Shown here one piece after another: positions 37,980 to 46,765 of a DNA stretch of 64,000 nucleotides; within the stretch, counting starts at the first letter, position 1, and the number at the start of each line of letters is the position of its first letter. The notes beneath the pieces are model-generated. The model was given only the letters and a program-made list of their open reading frames with translations. It was not told where the DNA came from and did no database searches. The position numbers were made by a program, and so were the translations under genes. Source of the stretch: Maridesulfovibrio sp. (lineage in GTDB: Bacteria; Desulfobacterota; Desulfovibrionia; Desulfovibrionales; Desulfovibrionaceae); the NCBI RefSeq assembly GCF_963667685.1, contig NZ_OY763931.1, positions 1,007,501 through 1,071,500 on the forward strand. The letters are read 5' to 3'.

Positions 37980-38013
37980 AAAGGCCCCTGTTTCGAAAGA
38001 AACAGGGGCCTTT
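37980..38013 (+). terminator. Terminator of glnN
   Basis: 15-bp stem AAAGGCCCCTGTTTC / GAAACAGGGGCCTTT with loop GAAA and T-rich tail. Confidence 0.9.
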
Positions 38014-38094
38014 CTTTTTATACACTTTACAAATGATTGCTTTTACATATATCCAGAATAACTAAAGAGACATTTTACCAGACCGGAGGAACGA

Positions 38095-38637
38095 ATGGTC
38101 AAAAAAGTACTGATACTACTCATAGCGACTCTTATGGTGACCTTTACAGTCAATGCCGCCTCCCTGTTGACTGAGGATCAAGTTGAAAGAGTGATCAAAA
38201 CACTGGAACAGCTGGATCCTATTATGGAAAAAATGGAAGAAGACTTTGATAAATCTGGCGAAAGTGACAACGATCCTCTTGATCCGCAAATGCTTCATAA
38301 GGAATTTGCCATGCTTTACGGCTATTCCCCTCAGGCCAAGGAAATTATCGAGGCTAATGGATTTTCAGAGAACACATGGCCCGATACGGCAGGCCGGGTG
38401 GTAAAAGCCTTTGCTACCATTGCAATGGAAGGGGATACCGATTTGGGAATGGAACAACTGCAAACATCCATAGCACAAATAGATGCTGACCCTAATCTCA
38501 ATCCTGAGCAAAAGAAAATGCTGAAAGATCAAATAATTTCATCCATGAACAACGCAAAAGCTATTATGAAGGCGCCAAAAGAAGATGTCGAAGTTGTACG
38601 TCCATACTTCGATAAACTGGCGACTACGATGGAATAA
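38095..38637 (+). CDS. Small exported protein of unknown function
   Basis: A 180-residue protein with a signal peptide (1-21, ending NAAS) and a helical, acidic mature region rich in Met, Glu, Lys and Gln (TEDQVERVIKTLEQLDPIMEKM, PEQKKMLKDQIISSMNNA). There are no cysteines or recognisable catalytic motifs. It follows glnN but is separated by a terminator and lies 82 bp after it. It is probably periplasmic. I assign no function. Confidence 0.6.
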   Translation: MVKKVLILLIATLMVTFTVNAASLLTEDQVERVIKTLEQLDPIMEKMEEDFDKSGESDNDPLDPQMLHKEFAMLYGYSPQAKEIIEANGFSENTWPDTAGRVVKAFATIAMEGDTDLGMEQLQTSIAQIDADPNLNPEQKKMLKDQIISSMNNAKAIMKAPKEDVEVVRPYFDKLATTME

Positions 38638-38694
38638 CAGATTATAGTTTATTCCTTAATTAAAGGACGGGATAAAATATTAAAAACAAATATT

Positions 38695-38724
38695 TTGACA
38701 CACTAAATTTTCTATAAATACATA
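38695..38724 (+). promoter_or_regulatory. Weak promoter candidate 5' of a terminator hairpin
   Basis: TTGACA at 38695-38700 with TACATA at 38719-38724 (18-base spacer). With the terminator at 38755-38783 it could give a very short RNA; the -10 is poor, so this is speculative. Confidence 0.25.
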
Positions 38725-38754
38725 TAGTTGTTGCATACAGCACATTCGGTATCA

Positions 38755-38783
38755 AAAAAGTGAGCCATTATGACTCACTTTTT
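38755..38783 (+). terminator. Terminator hairpin between 38095 gene and MCP gene
   Basis: 10-bp stem AAAAAGTGAG / CTCACTTTTT with a 9-base loop. Confidence 0.75.
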
Positions 38784-38898
38784 ACCGTTAAAAGAACCGA
38801 TTGTGACAGTCAGAAAACCAGAAAGCATTGCCGGCAAAGGCATGGCACTGAATATGCTCCAAATATTAATGTTCTAAATTTGTTTACAGGGAGGTTAT

Positions 38899-40437
38899 AT
38901 GACCAAACGTTTGTATGCCAGCATTGCAATTATCGCCCTATTATTGTGCTCTGCTATATTTCTTACACCAGACCCTACTTCCAAGATCATTGTATCAGTA
39001 GCAGTTGTATGCATATTGAGTCTCGGCATGATTGTACAACGCCATATAATCAAACCTATTAACATTCTTACTAATGAACTCCAACGGATTGCCGACGGGG
39101 ATTATACTCCAATACAGCACCACAGCTATATGGCCGAAGTAGGAACTCTAGCCGTCAAAATAGAAGTCCTTAACAATATTCTTAATGAAAAAATAGGAAT
39201 GAGCGAGTCCATGCTGAGTAACATCATGACTCCCATGGTTGTTGTGGGGCAAGATGGAAATATTAGCTGGTTAAACGAGAGCATTATCCGCCTGATTGAA
39301 GAAGACGGAACAGTAGATGATTTTATAGGTAAAGATTTTTCGACTTTTTTTTACGGAACAAAACAGGAAACTGTTTCTGAAAAATGTATGGTCGAGAGGA
39401 AAAAACAGTTTGTTAAAGGTCAGGTTGATGGACGTAAAGGGACTACAAAATATATTTCAGTAGCCTCATCTCCTATTTTTGATTCAAGGGAAAATCTGAT
39501 TGGTGGATTCACAACCATAATGGACTTCACTAACATCAAATTAAAAGAAGATTTTATTACTGCCCAGAATGAGAAAATAGCACGCGGTGTAGCTGAGGCA
39601 AGCAAAATTTCCGAACAGCTGGCCGGAACCTCCGATGAAATCAGTTCTGAAACCCAAAATTCCAGCCAAGGAATACAGGGTCAACAGGCGCGGACCGAAG
39701 AGGTCGCAACATCCATGGAGCAAATGAACTCTTCAATCCTTGAAGTCTCCAGAAACTCAAGCGATGCAGCGCATATGGCCCGCCAGACTCAGGAAACAGC
39801 TGATAACGGTTCAAAAATTGTTGAAAATGTCATTGGAGTGATGAATGACGTCAACCTGAAAGCCGGCAACCTGAAACAGGAAATGACCACACTGGAGACC
39901 CACAGCAAGGGTATAACAACAATCATGCAGGTGATTTCAGACATCGCAGACCAAACCAACCTACTAGCATTAAATGCCGCGATTGAAGCTGCTCGAGCCG
40001 GGGAAGCCGGACGTGGTTTTTCCGTAGTTGCTGATGAAATACGTAAACTTGCAGAAAACACCATGCAAGCTACCAAGGAAGTCGGCAATTCCATTCAGGC
40101 TATTCAAAATAGTTCACGCAAAAGCACTTCTGCAACAGAAGACACACTGGTCAGCATTCAACAAGCAACAGAACTTTGCAGTGAAGCTGAAGAGGCTCTG
40201 AAAAATATACTTGAGATGTCGAAACAAACGGCCGGACAGGTTGAAGGCATTGCAACAGCCGCAGAAGAGCAATCCGCGGCCAGCGAAGAAGTTACGCATG
40301 CGATAGATGCCGTAAACAGAATTGCGGCAGAGACTTCAGAATCCATGAGTATGGTTGCAGGGTCAGTGTCCGAACTTGCCTCTCTGGCGACAAAACTTGA
40401 TGAATTCATGAATCAAATGAAAATTCAAGATGCATAA
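38899..40437 (+). CDS. Methyl-accepting chemotaxis protein with PAS domain
   Basis: A 512-residue receptor. Two membrane segments at about 7-24 and 32-50 leave almost no periplasmic loop, so it does not sense through a periplasmic domain. A HAMP-like region follows ([24 protein letters not shown]), then a cytoplasmic PAS domain (about 108-225), then a signalling coiled coil with the highly conserved hairpin [35 protein letters not shown]. The ligand is therefore probably intracellular or a redox/energy signal. GGGAGG lies just upstream of the ATG. There is no CheR-binding pentapeptide at the C-terminus. Confidence 0.94.
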   Translation: MTKRLYASIAIIALLLCSAIFLTPDPTSKIIVSVAVVCILSLGMIVQRHIIKPINILTNELQRIADGDYTPIQHHSYMAEVGTLAVKIEVLNNILNEKIGMSESMLSNIMTPMVVVGQDGNISWLNESIIRLIEEDGTVDDFIGKDFSTFFYGTKQETVSEKCMVERKKQFVKGQVDGRKGTTKYISVASSPIFDSRENLIGGFTTIMDFTNIKLKEDFITAQNEKIARGVAEASKISEQLAGTSDEISSETQNSSQGIQGQQARTEEVATSMEQMNSSILEVSRNSSDAAHMARQTQETADNGSKIVENVIGVMNDVNLKAGNLKQEMTTLETHSKGITTIMQVISDIADQTNLLALNAAIEAARAGEAGRGFSVVADEIRKLAENTMQATKEVGNSIQAIQNSSRKSTSATEDTLVSIQQATELCSEAEEALKNILEMSKQTAGQVEGIATAAEEQSAASEEVTHAIDAVNRIAAETSESMSMVAGSVSELASLATKLDEFMNQMKIQDA

Positions 40438-40439
40438 TT

Positions 40440-40480
40440 AAAAAGCCGGAATCTCAGCAACATGCGGATTCCGGCTTTTT
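40440..40480. terminator. Bidirectional terminator between MCP and small lipoprotein genes
   Basis: 13-bp stem AAAAGCCGGAATC / GATTCCGGCTTTT with T-runs on both strands. Confidence 0.88.
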
Positions 40481-40500
40481 AATTCTATGTTCAATCATTT

Positions 40501-40728
40501 CTATTTAATATTTTCCTCTATCTTTTCAACATCTTCCCGCTTGATTGTAGTCGCCTGGCCATCCACATTTTCATATGTGTACGTATTGGAATCCTTGTCA
40601 TATTTAGGAGCACCGATACTCACAGAAGTCGAACCATCAGTCATGGTGATTGTATGGTGCTTAGAACCGCAACCAGCCAAAAGTAGCAAACCAGCACACA
40701 AAGTAACTGCAATAAATATTTTTTTCAT
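40501..40728 (-). CDS. Small lipoprotein of the YgdI/YgdR type
   Basis: A 75-residue lipoprotein: signal peptide with lipobox LLAGC (Cys after the hydrophobic stretch LCAGLLLLAG), then a small SH3-like body with TITMTDGST, a short IDTYENVDGQ-type strand (NTYTYENVDGQATTIKR). It fits the DUF903/YgdI-YgdR class. I start at the ATG at 40728 because GGGAG lies 7 bases upstream; the frame is open to 40758. Function is unknown; relatives are envelope lipoproteins. Confidence 0.8.
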   Translation of the reverse strand: MKKIFIAVTLCAGLLLLAGCGSKHHTITMTDGSTSVSIGAPKYDKDSNTYTYENVDGQATTIKREDVEKIEENIK

Positions 40729-40808
40729 TTCAATCTCCCTACATTTTAAAAAGATCATACCAGAATATCAGCTCTACAACAATCTGTTAAATACATAAGT
40801 TGACTATC

Positions 40809-42515
40809 TCAACAAAATGTCTGACGCATTTTTTCAAGCAGCAAAGAAAGCCTGTGCTCATAGGTATGTTCAGCTAGTATTCTTTTACGTGCGGCAGCTG
40901 TGACTGCTGCCCGCCCCGCATCATCGTTCATCCACTTTTCCAACAAGGGACCGATCTCCGTAATATTTGAATATGAGACTATTTCATGTCCCGGTTCAAA
41001 GAGCGCTTCCATCTGCTCCCGGTAATCGGTCAGCACAAAACCGCCGCAGGCAGGAACATCAAAGACACGTTGGTTAACTGCCCCTTTCATCTGTCTGCTT
41101 GTACAGTTAAAACCAATTTTTGACATGGGATAAAAGGCTGGAAGATCATTATAGTAATCCAGCGAAGCCAGGTACCGCCAACCATGACGCGGCAATAATT
41201 CATGCCATCCCGCATCTCCGACGATAAGCGGAGAATACAGCAACAACTCCTGCACACAGGATAAACGGTACTGGCGAGTAGCCTCCCAGGTAATTAAAGC
41301 TTCAAAAGAAAGTTTTTGCTCATCGGAGCTAAAACGCTCCATCTGCTGCAGAACCTTGGGATGCCTGTTTTGCAAAAATTCTTCTACCGATAACTCAGAC
41401 CTTTCACCAAATTCAGCCGCAAGCATTGGGAATTGTCTTAGTAATTCTCCGCTGACCCCACTTGAAAGTGTATACTCGTCCACCGCATGTACCATGGAGT
41501 TTCCGAGAAAAGAAACATCTGCGCGCCACTCCTCGCGCCCTGCAATTCCGGGCTTAAAGCGCTCAACATCTGTAGCCAACGGTAGATAAAAGACATTCTC
41601 GAATCCCTTTTTCCGCATTACTCCCAAATTCCCGGCATCATATGTAAAAATTGCAGTCAAATCCGGGAGTACATCCGCGTAACGGTAAAGAATCAAATGC
41701 GGATTATCCACAAACCATGAAGCCAGCGGCAGCTTCATTTTCATAAGCAGGTCAGTCAGTCTGCCCTCACGGTCCACCCCGAAATGATTCACGGTCAGCG
41801 CCAAATCCGGTTTGAAATCGACTACGGCGCGCAATAAATCTTCAACAAATCCATCACGCACAGTCTCACCTGAACCGATATCAACACTGCGAAACTCAAT
41901 TCCCAGCCTATTCAGAGCGGAAGTAATCTCCCCCATCAAGAAATACGGGCGATTGAAAAAAAGTACTCGGGGCTTACTGTTCCTGAACTTAGGATAAGCA
42001 ACTTCCGTCCAAAAGTCAGGGAGACCGGATTCATTTTCATCCTCTAGGGTATTGCCGATTGCGGTATACCAATCACGATCCAACCGCTGATATAAAGGAA
42101 TCTTCAACAGCTTTAGAGCTTGCCCCCCGTTACTGGCACGCCACTCGCGGACCTGATTCAGAACCTGCGCGGGATCACCGCTTAACCAGATAACCTTCGG
42201 ATGGTCGCGGAAAAGGTCTGCACCGGAAGCTTCTGCAATAAGCGGGTCGTTATCCAGCACAGCCACCGGTCCTGATTTAAGGAGCTCACCTAGGCAAACA
42301 CCTAACCCGGCCCCCAAAAGGACAGGTAAATCTCCAGAAGCAACCCCACTGGCAAGATCAGATTCCCGCTCTGAGCCTTTGCGCCCCCAGAGGTGCCATC
42401 TTTTCCCGTCAATATGGATACGCACATCCGTTAATTGGCCATGTTCCAGCACTCGTTCGACAGTATAAGCACGTTTAGACATAGAGATTATATATGTCAT
42501 TACAGTTTGTTGCAC
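40809..42515 (-). CDS. CgeB-family glycosyltransferase-like protein
   Basis: A 568-residue protein with an N-terminal Rossmann-type domain of unknown role (about 10-180) and a C-terminal glycosyltransferase-like half: [28 protein letters not shown] and the later [37 protein letters not shown], which matches CgeB-like transferases of the GT-B fold. Such proteins act in cell-surface or spore-coat polysaccharide formation in other bacteria. No other polysaccharide gene is nearby. The start is uncertain: ATG candidates at 42515, 42497 and 42482 lack a clear ribosome site. It is divergent from the CAT-like gene. Confidence 0.8.
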   Translation of the reverse strand: MQQTVMTYIISMSKRAYTVERVLEHGQLTDVRIHIDGKRWHLWGRKGSERESDLASGVASGDLPVLLGAGLGVCLGELLKSGPVAVLDNDPLIAEASGADLFRDHPKVIWLSGDPAQVLNQVREWRASNGGQALKLLKIPLYQRLDRDWYTAIGNTLEDENESGLPDFWTEVAYPKFRNSKPRVLFFNRPYFLMGEITSALNRLGIEFRSVDIGSGETVRDGFVEDLLRAVVDFKPDLALTVNHFGVDREGRLTDLLMKMKLPLASWFVDNPHLILYRYADVLPDLTAIFTYDAGNLGVMRKKGFENVFYLPLATDVERFKPGIAGREEWRADVSFLGNSMVHAVDEYTLSSGVSGELLRQFPMLAAEFGERSELSVEEFLQNRHPKVLQQMERFSSDEQKLSFEALITWEATRQYRLSCVQELLLYSPLIVGDAGWHELLPRHGWRYLASLDYYNDLPAFYPMSKIGFNCTSRQMKGAVNQRVFDVPACGGFVLTDYREQMEALFEPGHEIVSYSNITEIGPLLEKWMNDDAGRAAVTAAARKRILAEHTYEHRLSLLLEKMRQTFC

Positions 42516-42630
42516 AATGGATGATTCCCCATTTTTGCAATCGGACCGATGAGTTTGCGAACTTGAAATTCATTGGGTATAGCTGATCCAGCAGTCAATT
42601 CGAATATAAATTAAGACGGAAAGAATAAAT

Positions 42631-43326
42631 ATGAACACTGACGCATTAAAAACTAAAAGCAAAATGGAATTTCTTGACCTCTCAACATGGGAAAGATCCG
42701 AACACTTCAACTTTTTTCAATCTCTATGTACCAGCCGCTATGGCTTCACCGTACAGCAAGACGTAAGCGAGCTTTGCAATTTCCGCATCAAACAACAGGA
42801 AAACGGCACTAAGTTGCGTTTTTCCGACATGCTGTATTATCTTGCGACCCGCGCGGCCAACGAAATACCAGAATTCAGAACCCGCATAGTAAGCGGCAAA
42901 CCAGCTATTTTCGATGTCATCCACCCCGCCTTCACCTACATTCCGGAAGGACGCAACCTGCACGCCAACTGTCTTTGCAGCTTGGGACGCGACTTTCGTG
43001 AGACAGCAACCAACATCGAAATCGCGCGCCAGACCGCAGACAAGACACCTACCCTCACTCCCGAAGGCGGAGAAAAACCCAACCTGTTCTATTTCAGCAT
43101 TGTGAACGGGGTTGCTTTCACCTCTGCAAGCAACCCGTGGGGAGATTGTACTGTTGATTCCGTTCCCCGCATCCTGTTCGGCCATATTACTGAAAATGAT
43201 TCAGGCAGAAAAACCATGCCCGTTGCAGTTGAAGCCCTGCACGGTCTTATAGACGGCAAACATTTCGGAGAATTTTTCCAGAAATTCGATTTAATGTGTA
43301 AGGAACCGGAGAAATATTTAAAATAA
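42631..43326 (+). CDS. Chloramphenicol acetyltransferase-like protein
   Basis: A 231-residue acyltransferase of the CAT fold. The catalytic histidine is His204 in ALHGLIDGKHFGEFF, matching the HxxxDG motif, with Asp208-Gly209. Other CAT-type segments are the NFRIKQQENG and SNPWGD regions. Proteins like this are common in environmental genomes and often acetylate unknown small molecules; chloramphenicol resistance is not implied. There is no mobile element nearby. It shares a bidirectional terminator with korC. Confidence 0.88.
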   Translation: MNTDALKTKSKMEFLDLSTWERSEHFNFFQSLCTSRYGFTVQQDVSELCNFRIKQQENGTKLRFSDMLYYLATRAANEIPEFRTRIVSGKPAIFDVIHPAFTYIPEGRNLHANCLCSLGRDFRETATNIEIARQTADKTPTLTPEGGEKPNLFYFSIVNGVAFTSASNPWGDCTVDSVPRILFGHITENDSGRKTMPVAVEALHGLIDGKHFGEFFQKFDLMCKEPEKYLK

Positions 43327-43340
43327 TTTTACTGGTAACA

Positions 43341-43367
43341 AAAAACTCCAGCCTGGGCTGGAGTTTT
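43341..43367. terminator. Bidirectional terminator between CAT-like gene and korC
   Basis: 12-bp stem AAAAACTCCAGC / GCTGGAGTTTTT with T-rich flanks on both strands. Confidence 0.88.
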
Positions 43368-43394
43368 TTTCTTACTGTCATGTCTTTTCTGATC

Positions 43395-44018
43395 CTAAAT
43401 GGAATCGTAATCAGAATCTTCATCTGAAACAATCAACGAATTAGTTTTCCAAGGCCTGTCTGGCTCCCCAAAGTTCTTCTTGGCTTCGCGGTAACCCATG
43501 TTAAAGGCTTTAACGTTGACTTCTCTGATTTTAGCAGGGAGCACCTCCTCAAGATTCTTCCGCATAGTCCTCTGCTGAGCAAAGGGAAGCAGGTAGGTTG
43601 CCGCACCCAACACTATGGTGTTCATAGCCTGAATCAAGCCGAGTTTGTCTTTAGCAAGCTTTGTAAATGGCAGACCGATAAACTGATTCACAGGCGGCTG
43701 TTTGACCAGATCGGTTTCAATCATAAGCAGGCCGCCGGGTTTAAGGTTACGGTAATACATATTACAAGCTTCCTGACTAAGTGCGATGAGCAAATCGAGA
43801 GATTCTGCCTTGGGATAACTGATCACATCAGAGCTGACGACCAGATCTGAACGGCTGGCACCACCACGGGCTTCAGGACCGTAACTCTGAGTCTGGGTCA
43901 CAAAATACCCATGCCCTAGAGCAAGACCGGACCCCATTACCTTTCCAAGTGTCAGAATACCCTGACCGCCAAGACCAGAAAGACGGATTTCAAATCTGTC
44001 CAGAGGTTGATTTTTCAT
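43395..44018 (-). CDS. korC: 2-oxoacid:ferredoxin oxidoreductase, gamma subunit
   Basis: Gamma subunit of a 2-oxoglutarate (or related 2-oxoacid):ferredoxin oxidoreductase. The frame is open to 44036, but the start ATG at 44018 (MKNQPLDRF) follows GGGAGG and overlaps the korB stop as TAATG, giving 207 residues. It contains the gamma-domain core EIRLSGLGGQGILTLGK and ARGGASRSD, which contact the TPP-bearing subunits. The four-subunit split of korD, korA, korB and korC in that order is typical of 2-oxoglutarate enzymes in anaerobes. Confidence 0.93.
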   Translation of the reverse strand: MKNQPLDRFEIRLSGLGGQGILTLGKVMGSGLALGHGYFVTQTQSYGPEARGGASRSDLVVSSDVISYPKAESLDLLIALSQEACNMYYRNLKPGGLLMIETDLVKQPPVNQFIGLPFTKLAKDKLGLIQAMNTIVLGAATYLLPFAQQRTMRKNLEEVLPAKIREVNVKAFNMGYREAKKNFGEPDRPWKTNSLIVSDEDSDYDSI

Positions 44019-44854
44019 TATACACCTCCCTGACAATGTGCGGCCATTTCATAAAACTTTTCTTCCAGCCCCGGTTCGTCCTTCTGAACGAATATGCCGG
44101 AAGGAACCTTTTGGGCTTTTTCCGCTTCACTTAATTGGTTGTAGCGGTCAATGTCGATGACATCTTTCTTGAGCATCTTATACATGTCCACCGGAGTTCT
44201 GTATTTATTCTTGCGACCATACTGGGTATGGCAGGGAGTCAGAATCTCCACCACACCGAAACCGGGGTTACTGATGCCATCCATGATCATTTTATCAAGT
44301 TTTTTCACATGGAATACGGTGCCACGGGCTACGTAATTGGCTTTGGCCGCTGTACAGAGCTCCACACAGTCAAAACTCTGCTCCATCTGTCCCAGAGGCG
44401 TGGTCATGGAAAAAGAACCGGCCGGAGTTGTCGGAGAACACTGTCCGCCAGTCATACCGTAGATGTTATTGTTCAATATCAGCGCGGTAACACCTATGTT
44501 TCTGCGTGCGGCATGAATCAAATGGTTACCGCCGATTGCCATGGAGTCACCATCCCCCATAACAACGATTACATGCATATTGGGCTTTGCCATCTTAATT
44601 CCGGTAGCAAAAGTCAACGCACGCCCATGGGTAGTATGTACTGTGTTAAAATCAACATATGCCGCCAACCTTCCGGAACAACCGATCCCGGCGACCACAC
44701 AGACCTCGTCTTTGGAAAGCCCGAGACCATGGATGGAACGGATCAATGACCCAAGGACAATTCCATGCCCGCAACCGGCACAGAAAACATGCGGAAACTT
44801 CTTATTATGCCTTAAGTACTCATGAATGAGTTGTGTACCTTTCATATCAGCCAT
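44018..44854 (-). CDS. korB: 2-oxoacid:ferredoxin oxidoreductase, beta subunit (TPP binding)
   Basis: TPP- and Mg-binding subunit of 278 residues. The TPP motif begins at GDGDSMAIGGNH and runs to the conserved NNNIYGMTGGQ (GDG-x(about 25)-NN). The N-terminal CAGCGHG holds a Cys-Gly cluster typical of this family. It starts 2 bp after korA and overlaps korC by one base. Confidence 0.96.
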   Translation of the reverse strand: MADMKGTQLIHEYLRHNKKFPHVFCAGCGHGIVLGSLIRSIHGLGLSKDEVCVVAGIGCSGRLAAYVDFNTVHTTHGRALTFATGIKMAKPNMHVIVVMGDGDSMAIGGNHLIHAARRNIGVTALILNNNIYGMTGGQCSPTTPAGSFSMTTPLGQMEQSFDCVELCTAAKANYVARGTVFHVKKLDKMIMDGISNPGFGVVEILTPCHTQYGRKNKYRTPVDMYKMLKKDVIDIDRYNQLSEAEKAQKVPSGIFVQKDEPGLEEKFYEMAAHCQGGV

Positions 44855-44856
44855 GA

Positions 44857-46008
44857 CTACACCCGTGTTAAGACTTTGAGGATTTCAGCCGGGGTAATGA
44901 TCTGCCCGTCCACCTTATTGATGGTCCGAACACTTACCTGGCCGTTATTGACCCTTTTCACTTCTCTGGATATCTGGCCCATGTTCATTTCCGGAACAAT
45001 CAATGTGTGCGCTTTGGCCATAATCTTTTCTGTTGCCTTGCGCGGATAAGGGAACAGGGTTGAAAGCTTGAGCAGCCCGGCCTTAACGCCGAGCTCACGG
45101 GCTTGTTTCACCGCCAGCTCAGCAGAACGCGCCACCGTTCCGTATGCAATGACAACAACTTCAGCATCTTCAGTACTTACTTCATCAACCAGCTGCACAT
45201 CATGCAGGAACTGGTCAATCTTACGGAAGAGACGCTCATTCAGTTCACGAACTTCATCAGGACGTGAAGTCGGGAAACCGTTGGTGTCATGGGTTAAACC
45301 TGTAACATGGAAACGGTAACCGGAACCGATAGAAGGCATGGGAGGTACACCGCGCACAGTCTCCTCATAGGGTTTATACCATTCCGGAGGCATTGTCGGA
45401 ACAATGCGGTTGAAGACCTCAAACTCATCCTCGTTAGGGATGATTATCTTTTCACGCGTGTGGGCAGTAATCTCATCAATAAGAAGAATTACCGGGGTGC
45501 GGTACTTCTCCGCAAGGTTAAAAGCCTCAATAGTGTTATCAAGACATTCCTGAACATTGGAAGCGGAGAGAACTATGATGGAATGGTCACCGTGTGTTCC
45601 CCAACGCGCCTGCTGCACATCACCCTGCGCCGGAGATGTAGGAAGACCGGTACTGGGTCCGCCGCGCATGACATTGACAATTACCAACGGTGTTTCAGTA
45701 ATACATCCATATCCCAGATGTTCCTGCATGAGCGAAAACCCCGGGCCGGAAGTAGCAGTCATGGCTTTCCTTCCAGCCAGTGACGCGCCTATGACTGAGC
45801 CAAGCCCGCCGATTTCATCTTCCATCTGAATGAATGCACCGTTGGGAATCAGCGGTAACCGCTGGGCCATAATCTCCATTATCTCGGATGAAGGAGTGAT
45901 TGGATAACCGCCATAAAAGGTACAGCCTGCCAGCAAAGCACCTTCAACAACAGCTTCGTTGCCCAGAGCGAAAATCTCTTTATTTCTTTTTTTTCTAGGT
46001 CTGGCCAT
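44857..46008 (-). CDS. korA: 2-oxoacid:ferredoxin oxidoreductase, alpha subunit
   Basis: Pyruvate/2-ketoacid ferredoxin oxidoreductase alpha-type subunit of 383 residues, with the family segments GCTFYGGYPITPSSEIMEIM and SGPGFSLMQEHLGYG. It acts with korB at the TPP site, and electrons pass to the ferredoxin-like korD. It follows korD by 11 bp. Confidence 0.96.
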   Translation of the reverse strand: MARPRKKRNKEIFALGNEAVVEGALLAGCTFYGGYPITPSSEIMEIMAQRLPLIPNGAFIQMEDEIGGLGSVIGASLAGRKAMTATSGPGFSLMQEHLGYGCITETPLVIVNVMRGGPSTGLPTSPAQGDVQQARWGTHGDHSIIVLSASNVQECLDNTIEAFNLAEKYRTPVILLIDEITAHTREKIIIPNEDEFEVFNRIVPTMPPEWYKPYEETVRGVPPMPSIGSGYRFHVTGLTHDTNGFPTSRPDEVRELNERLFRKIDQFLHDVQLVDEVSTEDAEVVVIAYGTVARSAELAVKQARELGVKAGLLKLSTLFPYPRKATEKIMAKAHTLIVPEMNMGQISREVKRVNNGQVSVRTINKVDGQIITPAEILKVLTRV

Positions 46009-46019
46009 GGAAGTTCACC

Positions 46020-46412
46020 TTATCCCTTTTGCTTACCGGAAGCGATTTTGTCAGCAGCATCGTCAGACACCGCAGGCTTATCGTTTTTCCGGACGGACTT
46101 TTCGAGAACAGCCCTGCATACCGCAGGAATCTCATCATCAACTTTGGGACTAACCATAATTGCGAAATCCGGGCAATGAAGCTCACAGAAACCGCAATTT
46201 ATACATTCTTCTTCCCTGACGACGACAGCTTTTCCCTGATCGTTCAATTCCATGACTTTTGCCGGACAGAAGGCTGCGCAGATACCGCATCCCTTACACC
46301 AGTCCGGGAAAATCGTAACTGTACTATTTCCCTTACGTTTGACACTCATAACCTGATCCAGGTTGAGGGTGACTGTAAAATCCGCCTCACAACTCCCCTT
46401 GAAACGGACCAA
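46020..46412 (-). CDS. korD: 4Fe-4S ferredoxin-type subunit of the 2-oxoacid oxidoreductase
   Basis: Two 4Fe-4S motifs: CKGCGICAAFCP and CINCGFCELHCP. The electron-carrying subunit of the korDABC complex. The frame opens at a TTG (46412) with a weak GGCGAGG site, giving 130 residues. An internal ATG at 46349 (MSVKRKGNS) with a weak upstream site would give about 109 residues; the N-terminal extension has no clear family match, so the start is unresolved. A palindrome at 46431-46449 lies immediately upstream. Confidence 0.9.
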   Translation of the reverse strand: MVRFKGSCEADFTVTLNLDQVMSVKRKGNSTVTIFPDWCKGCGICAAFCPAKVMELNDQGKAVVVREEECINCGFCELHCPDFAIMVSPKVDDEIPAVCRAVLEKSVRKNDKPAVSDDAADKIASGKQKG

Positions 46413-46430
46413 CCTCGCCGCGATTGCCCT

Positions 46431-46449
46431 GTTAAAATTTCATTTTAAC
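46431..46449. promoter_or_regulatory. 19-bp inverted repeat upstream of the kor operon
   Basis: GTTAAAAT and ATTTTAAC arms (8 bp, perfect) with TTC between, flanked by CCT and AAG so that the outer pairing is nearly continuous. It has the same 8-3-8 layout as the site at 19633. The 46413-46640 gap shows no gene that I can support. Confidence 0.5.
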
Positions 46450-46640
46450 AAGACCTTAATTCGGCCCTAGCATGGTAATACCGCACATGCAACAGGAAAC
46501 GGAACTTTTATGACAATATTATAAAATAAGTTCTACTTAATTGACATGAATATGCTTTACACATAATCTAAGAGATACTGAGAGGAATGCTTCTTATTCA
46601 CTTAGGTTGATTACACAATCACTTTAATATAACAAAAAAA

Positions 46641-46661
46641 GAGCCGACTCTAAGTCGGCTC
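46641..46661 (-). terminator. Terminator of the GGDEF-EAL gene
   Basis: Minus strand: stem GAGCCGACT / AGTCGGCTC with a short loop, followed by seven Ts. Confidence 0.9.
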
Positions 46662-46765
46662 CCATATCTACTTTTAGGTAATATATCAAAATGCCCGCTC
46701 TTTTACTGTCAACATAAGACAATAAACATATTTTCTGCATTTCACACAAGTTCACGCGTCTGAAA

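Noticed and set aside
46431..46449. Calling this a definite Rex operator
   Set aside because: Spacing is 3 rather than the usual 4 bases between half-sites, and no regulator gene is present in the window.
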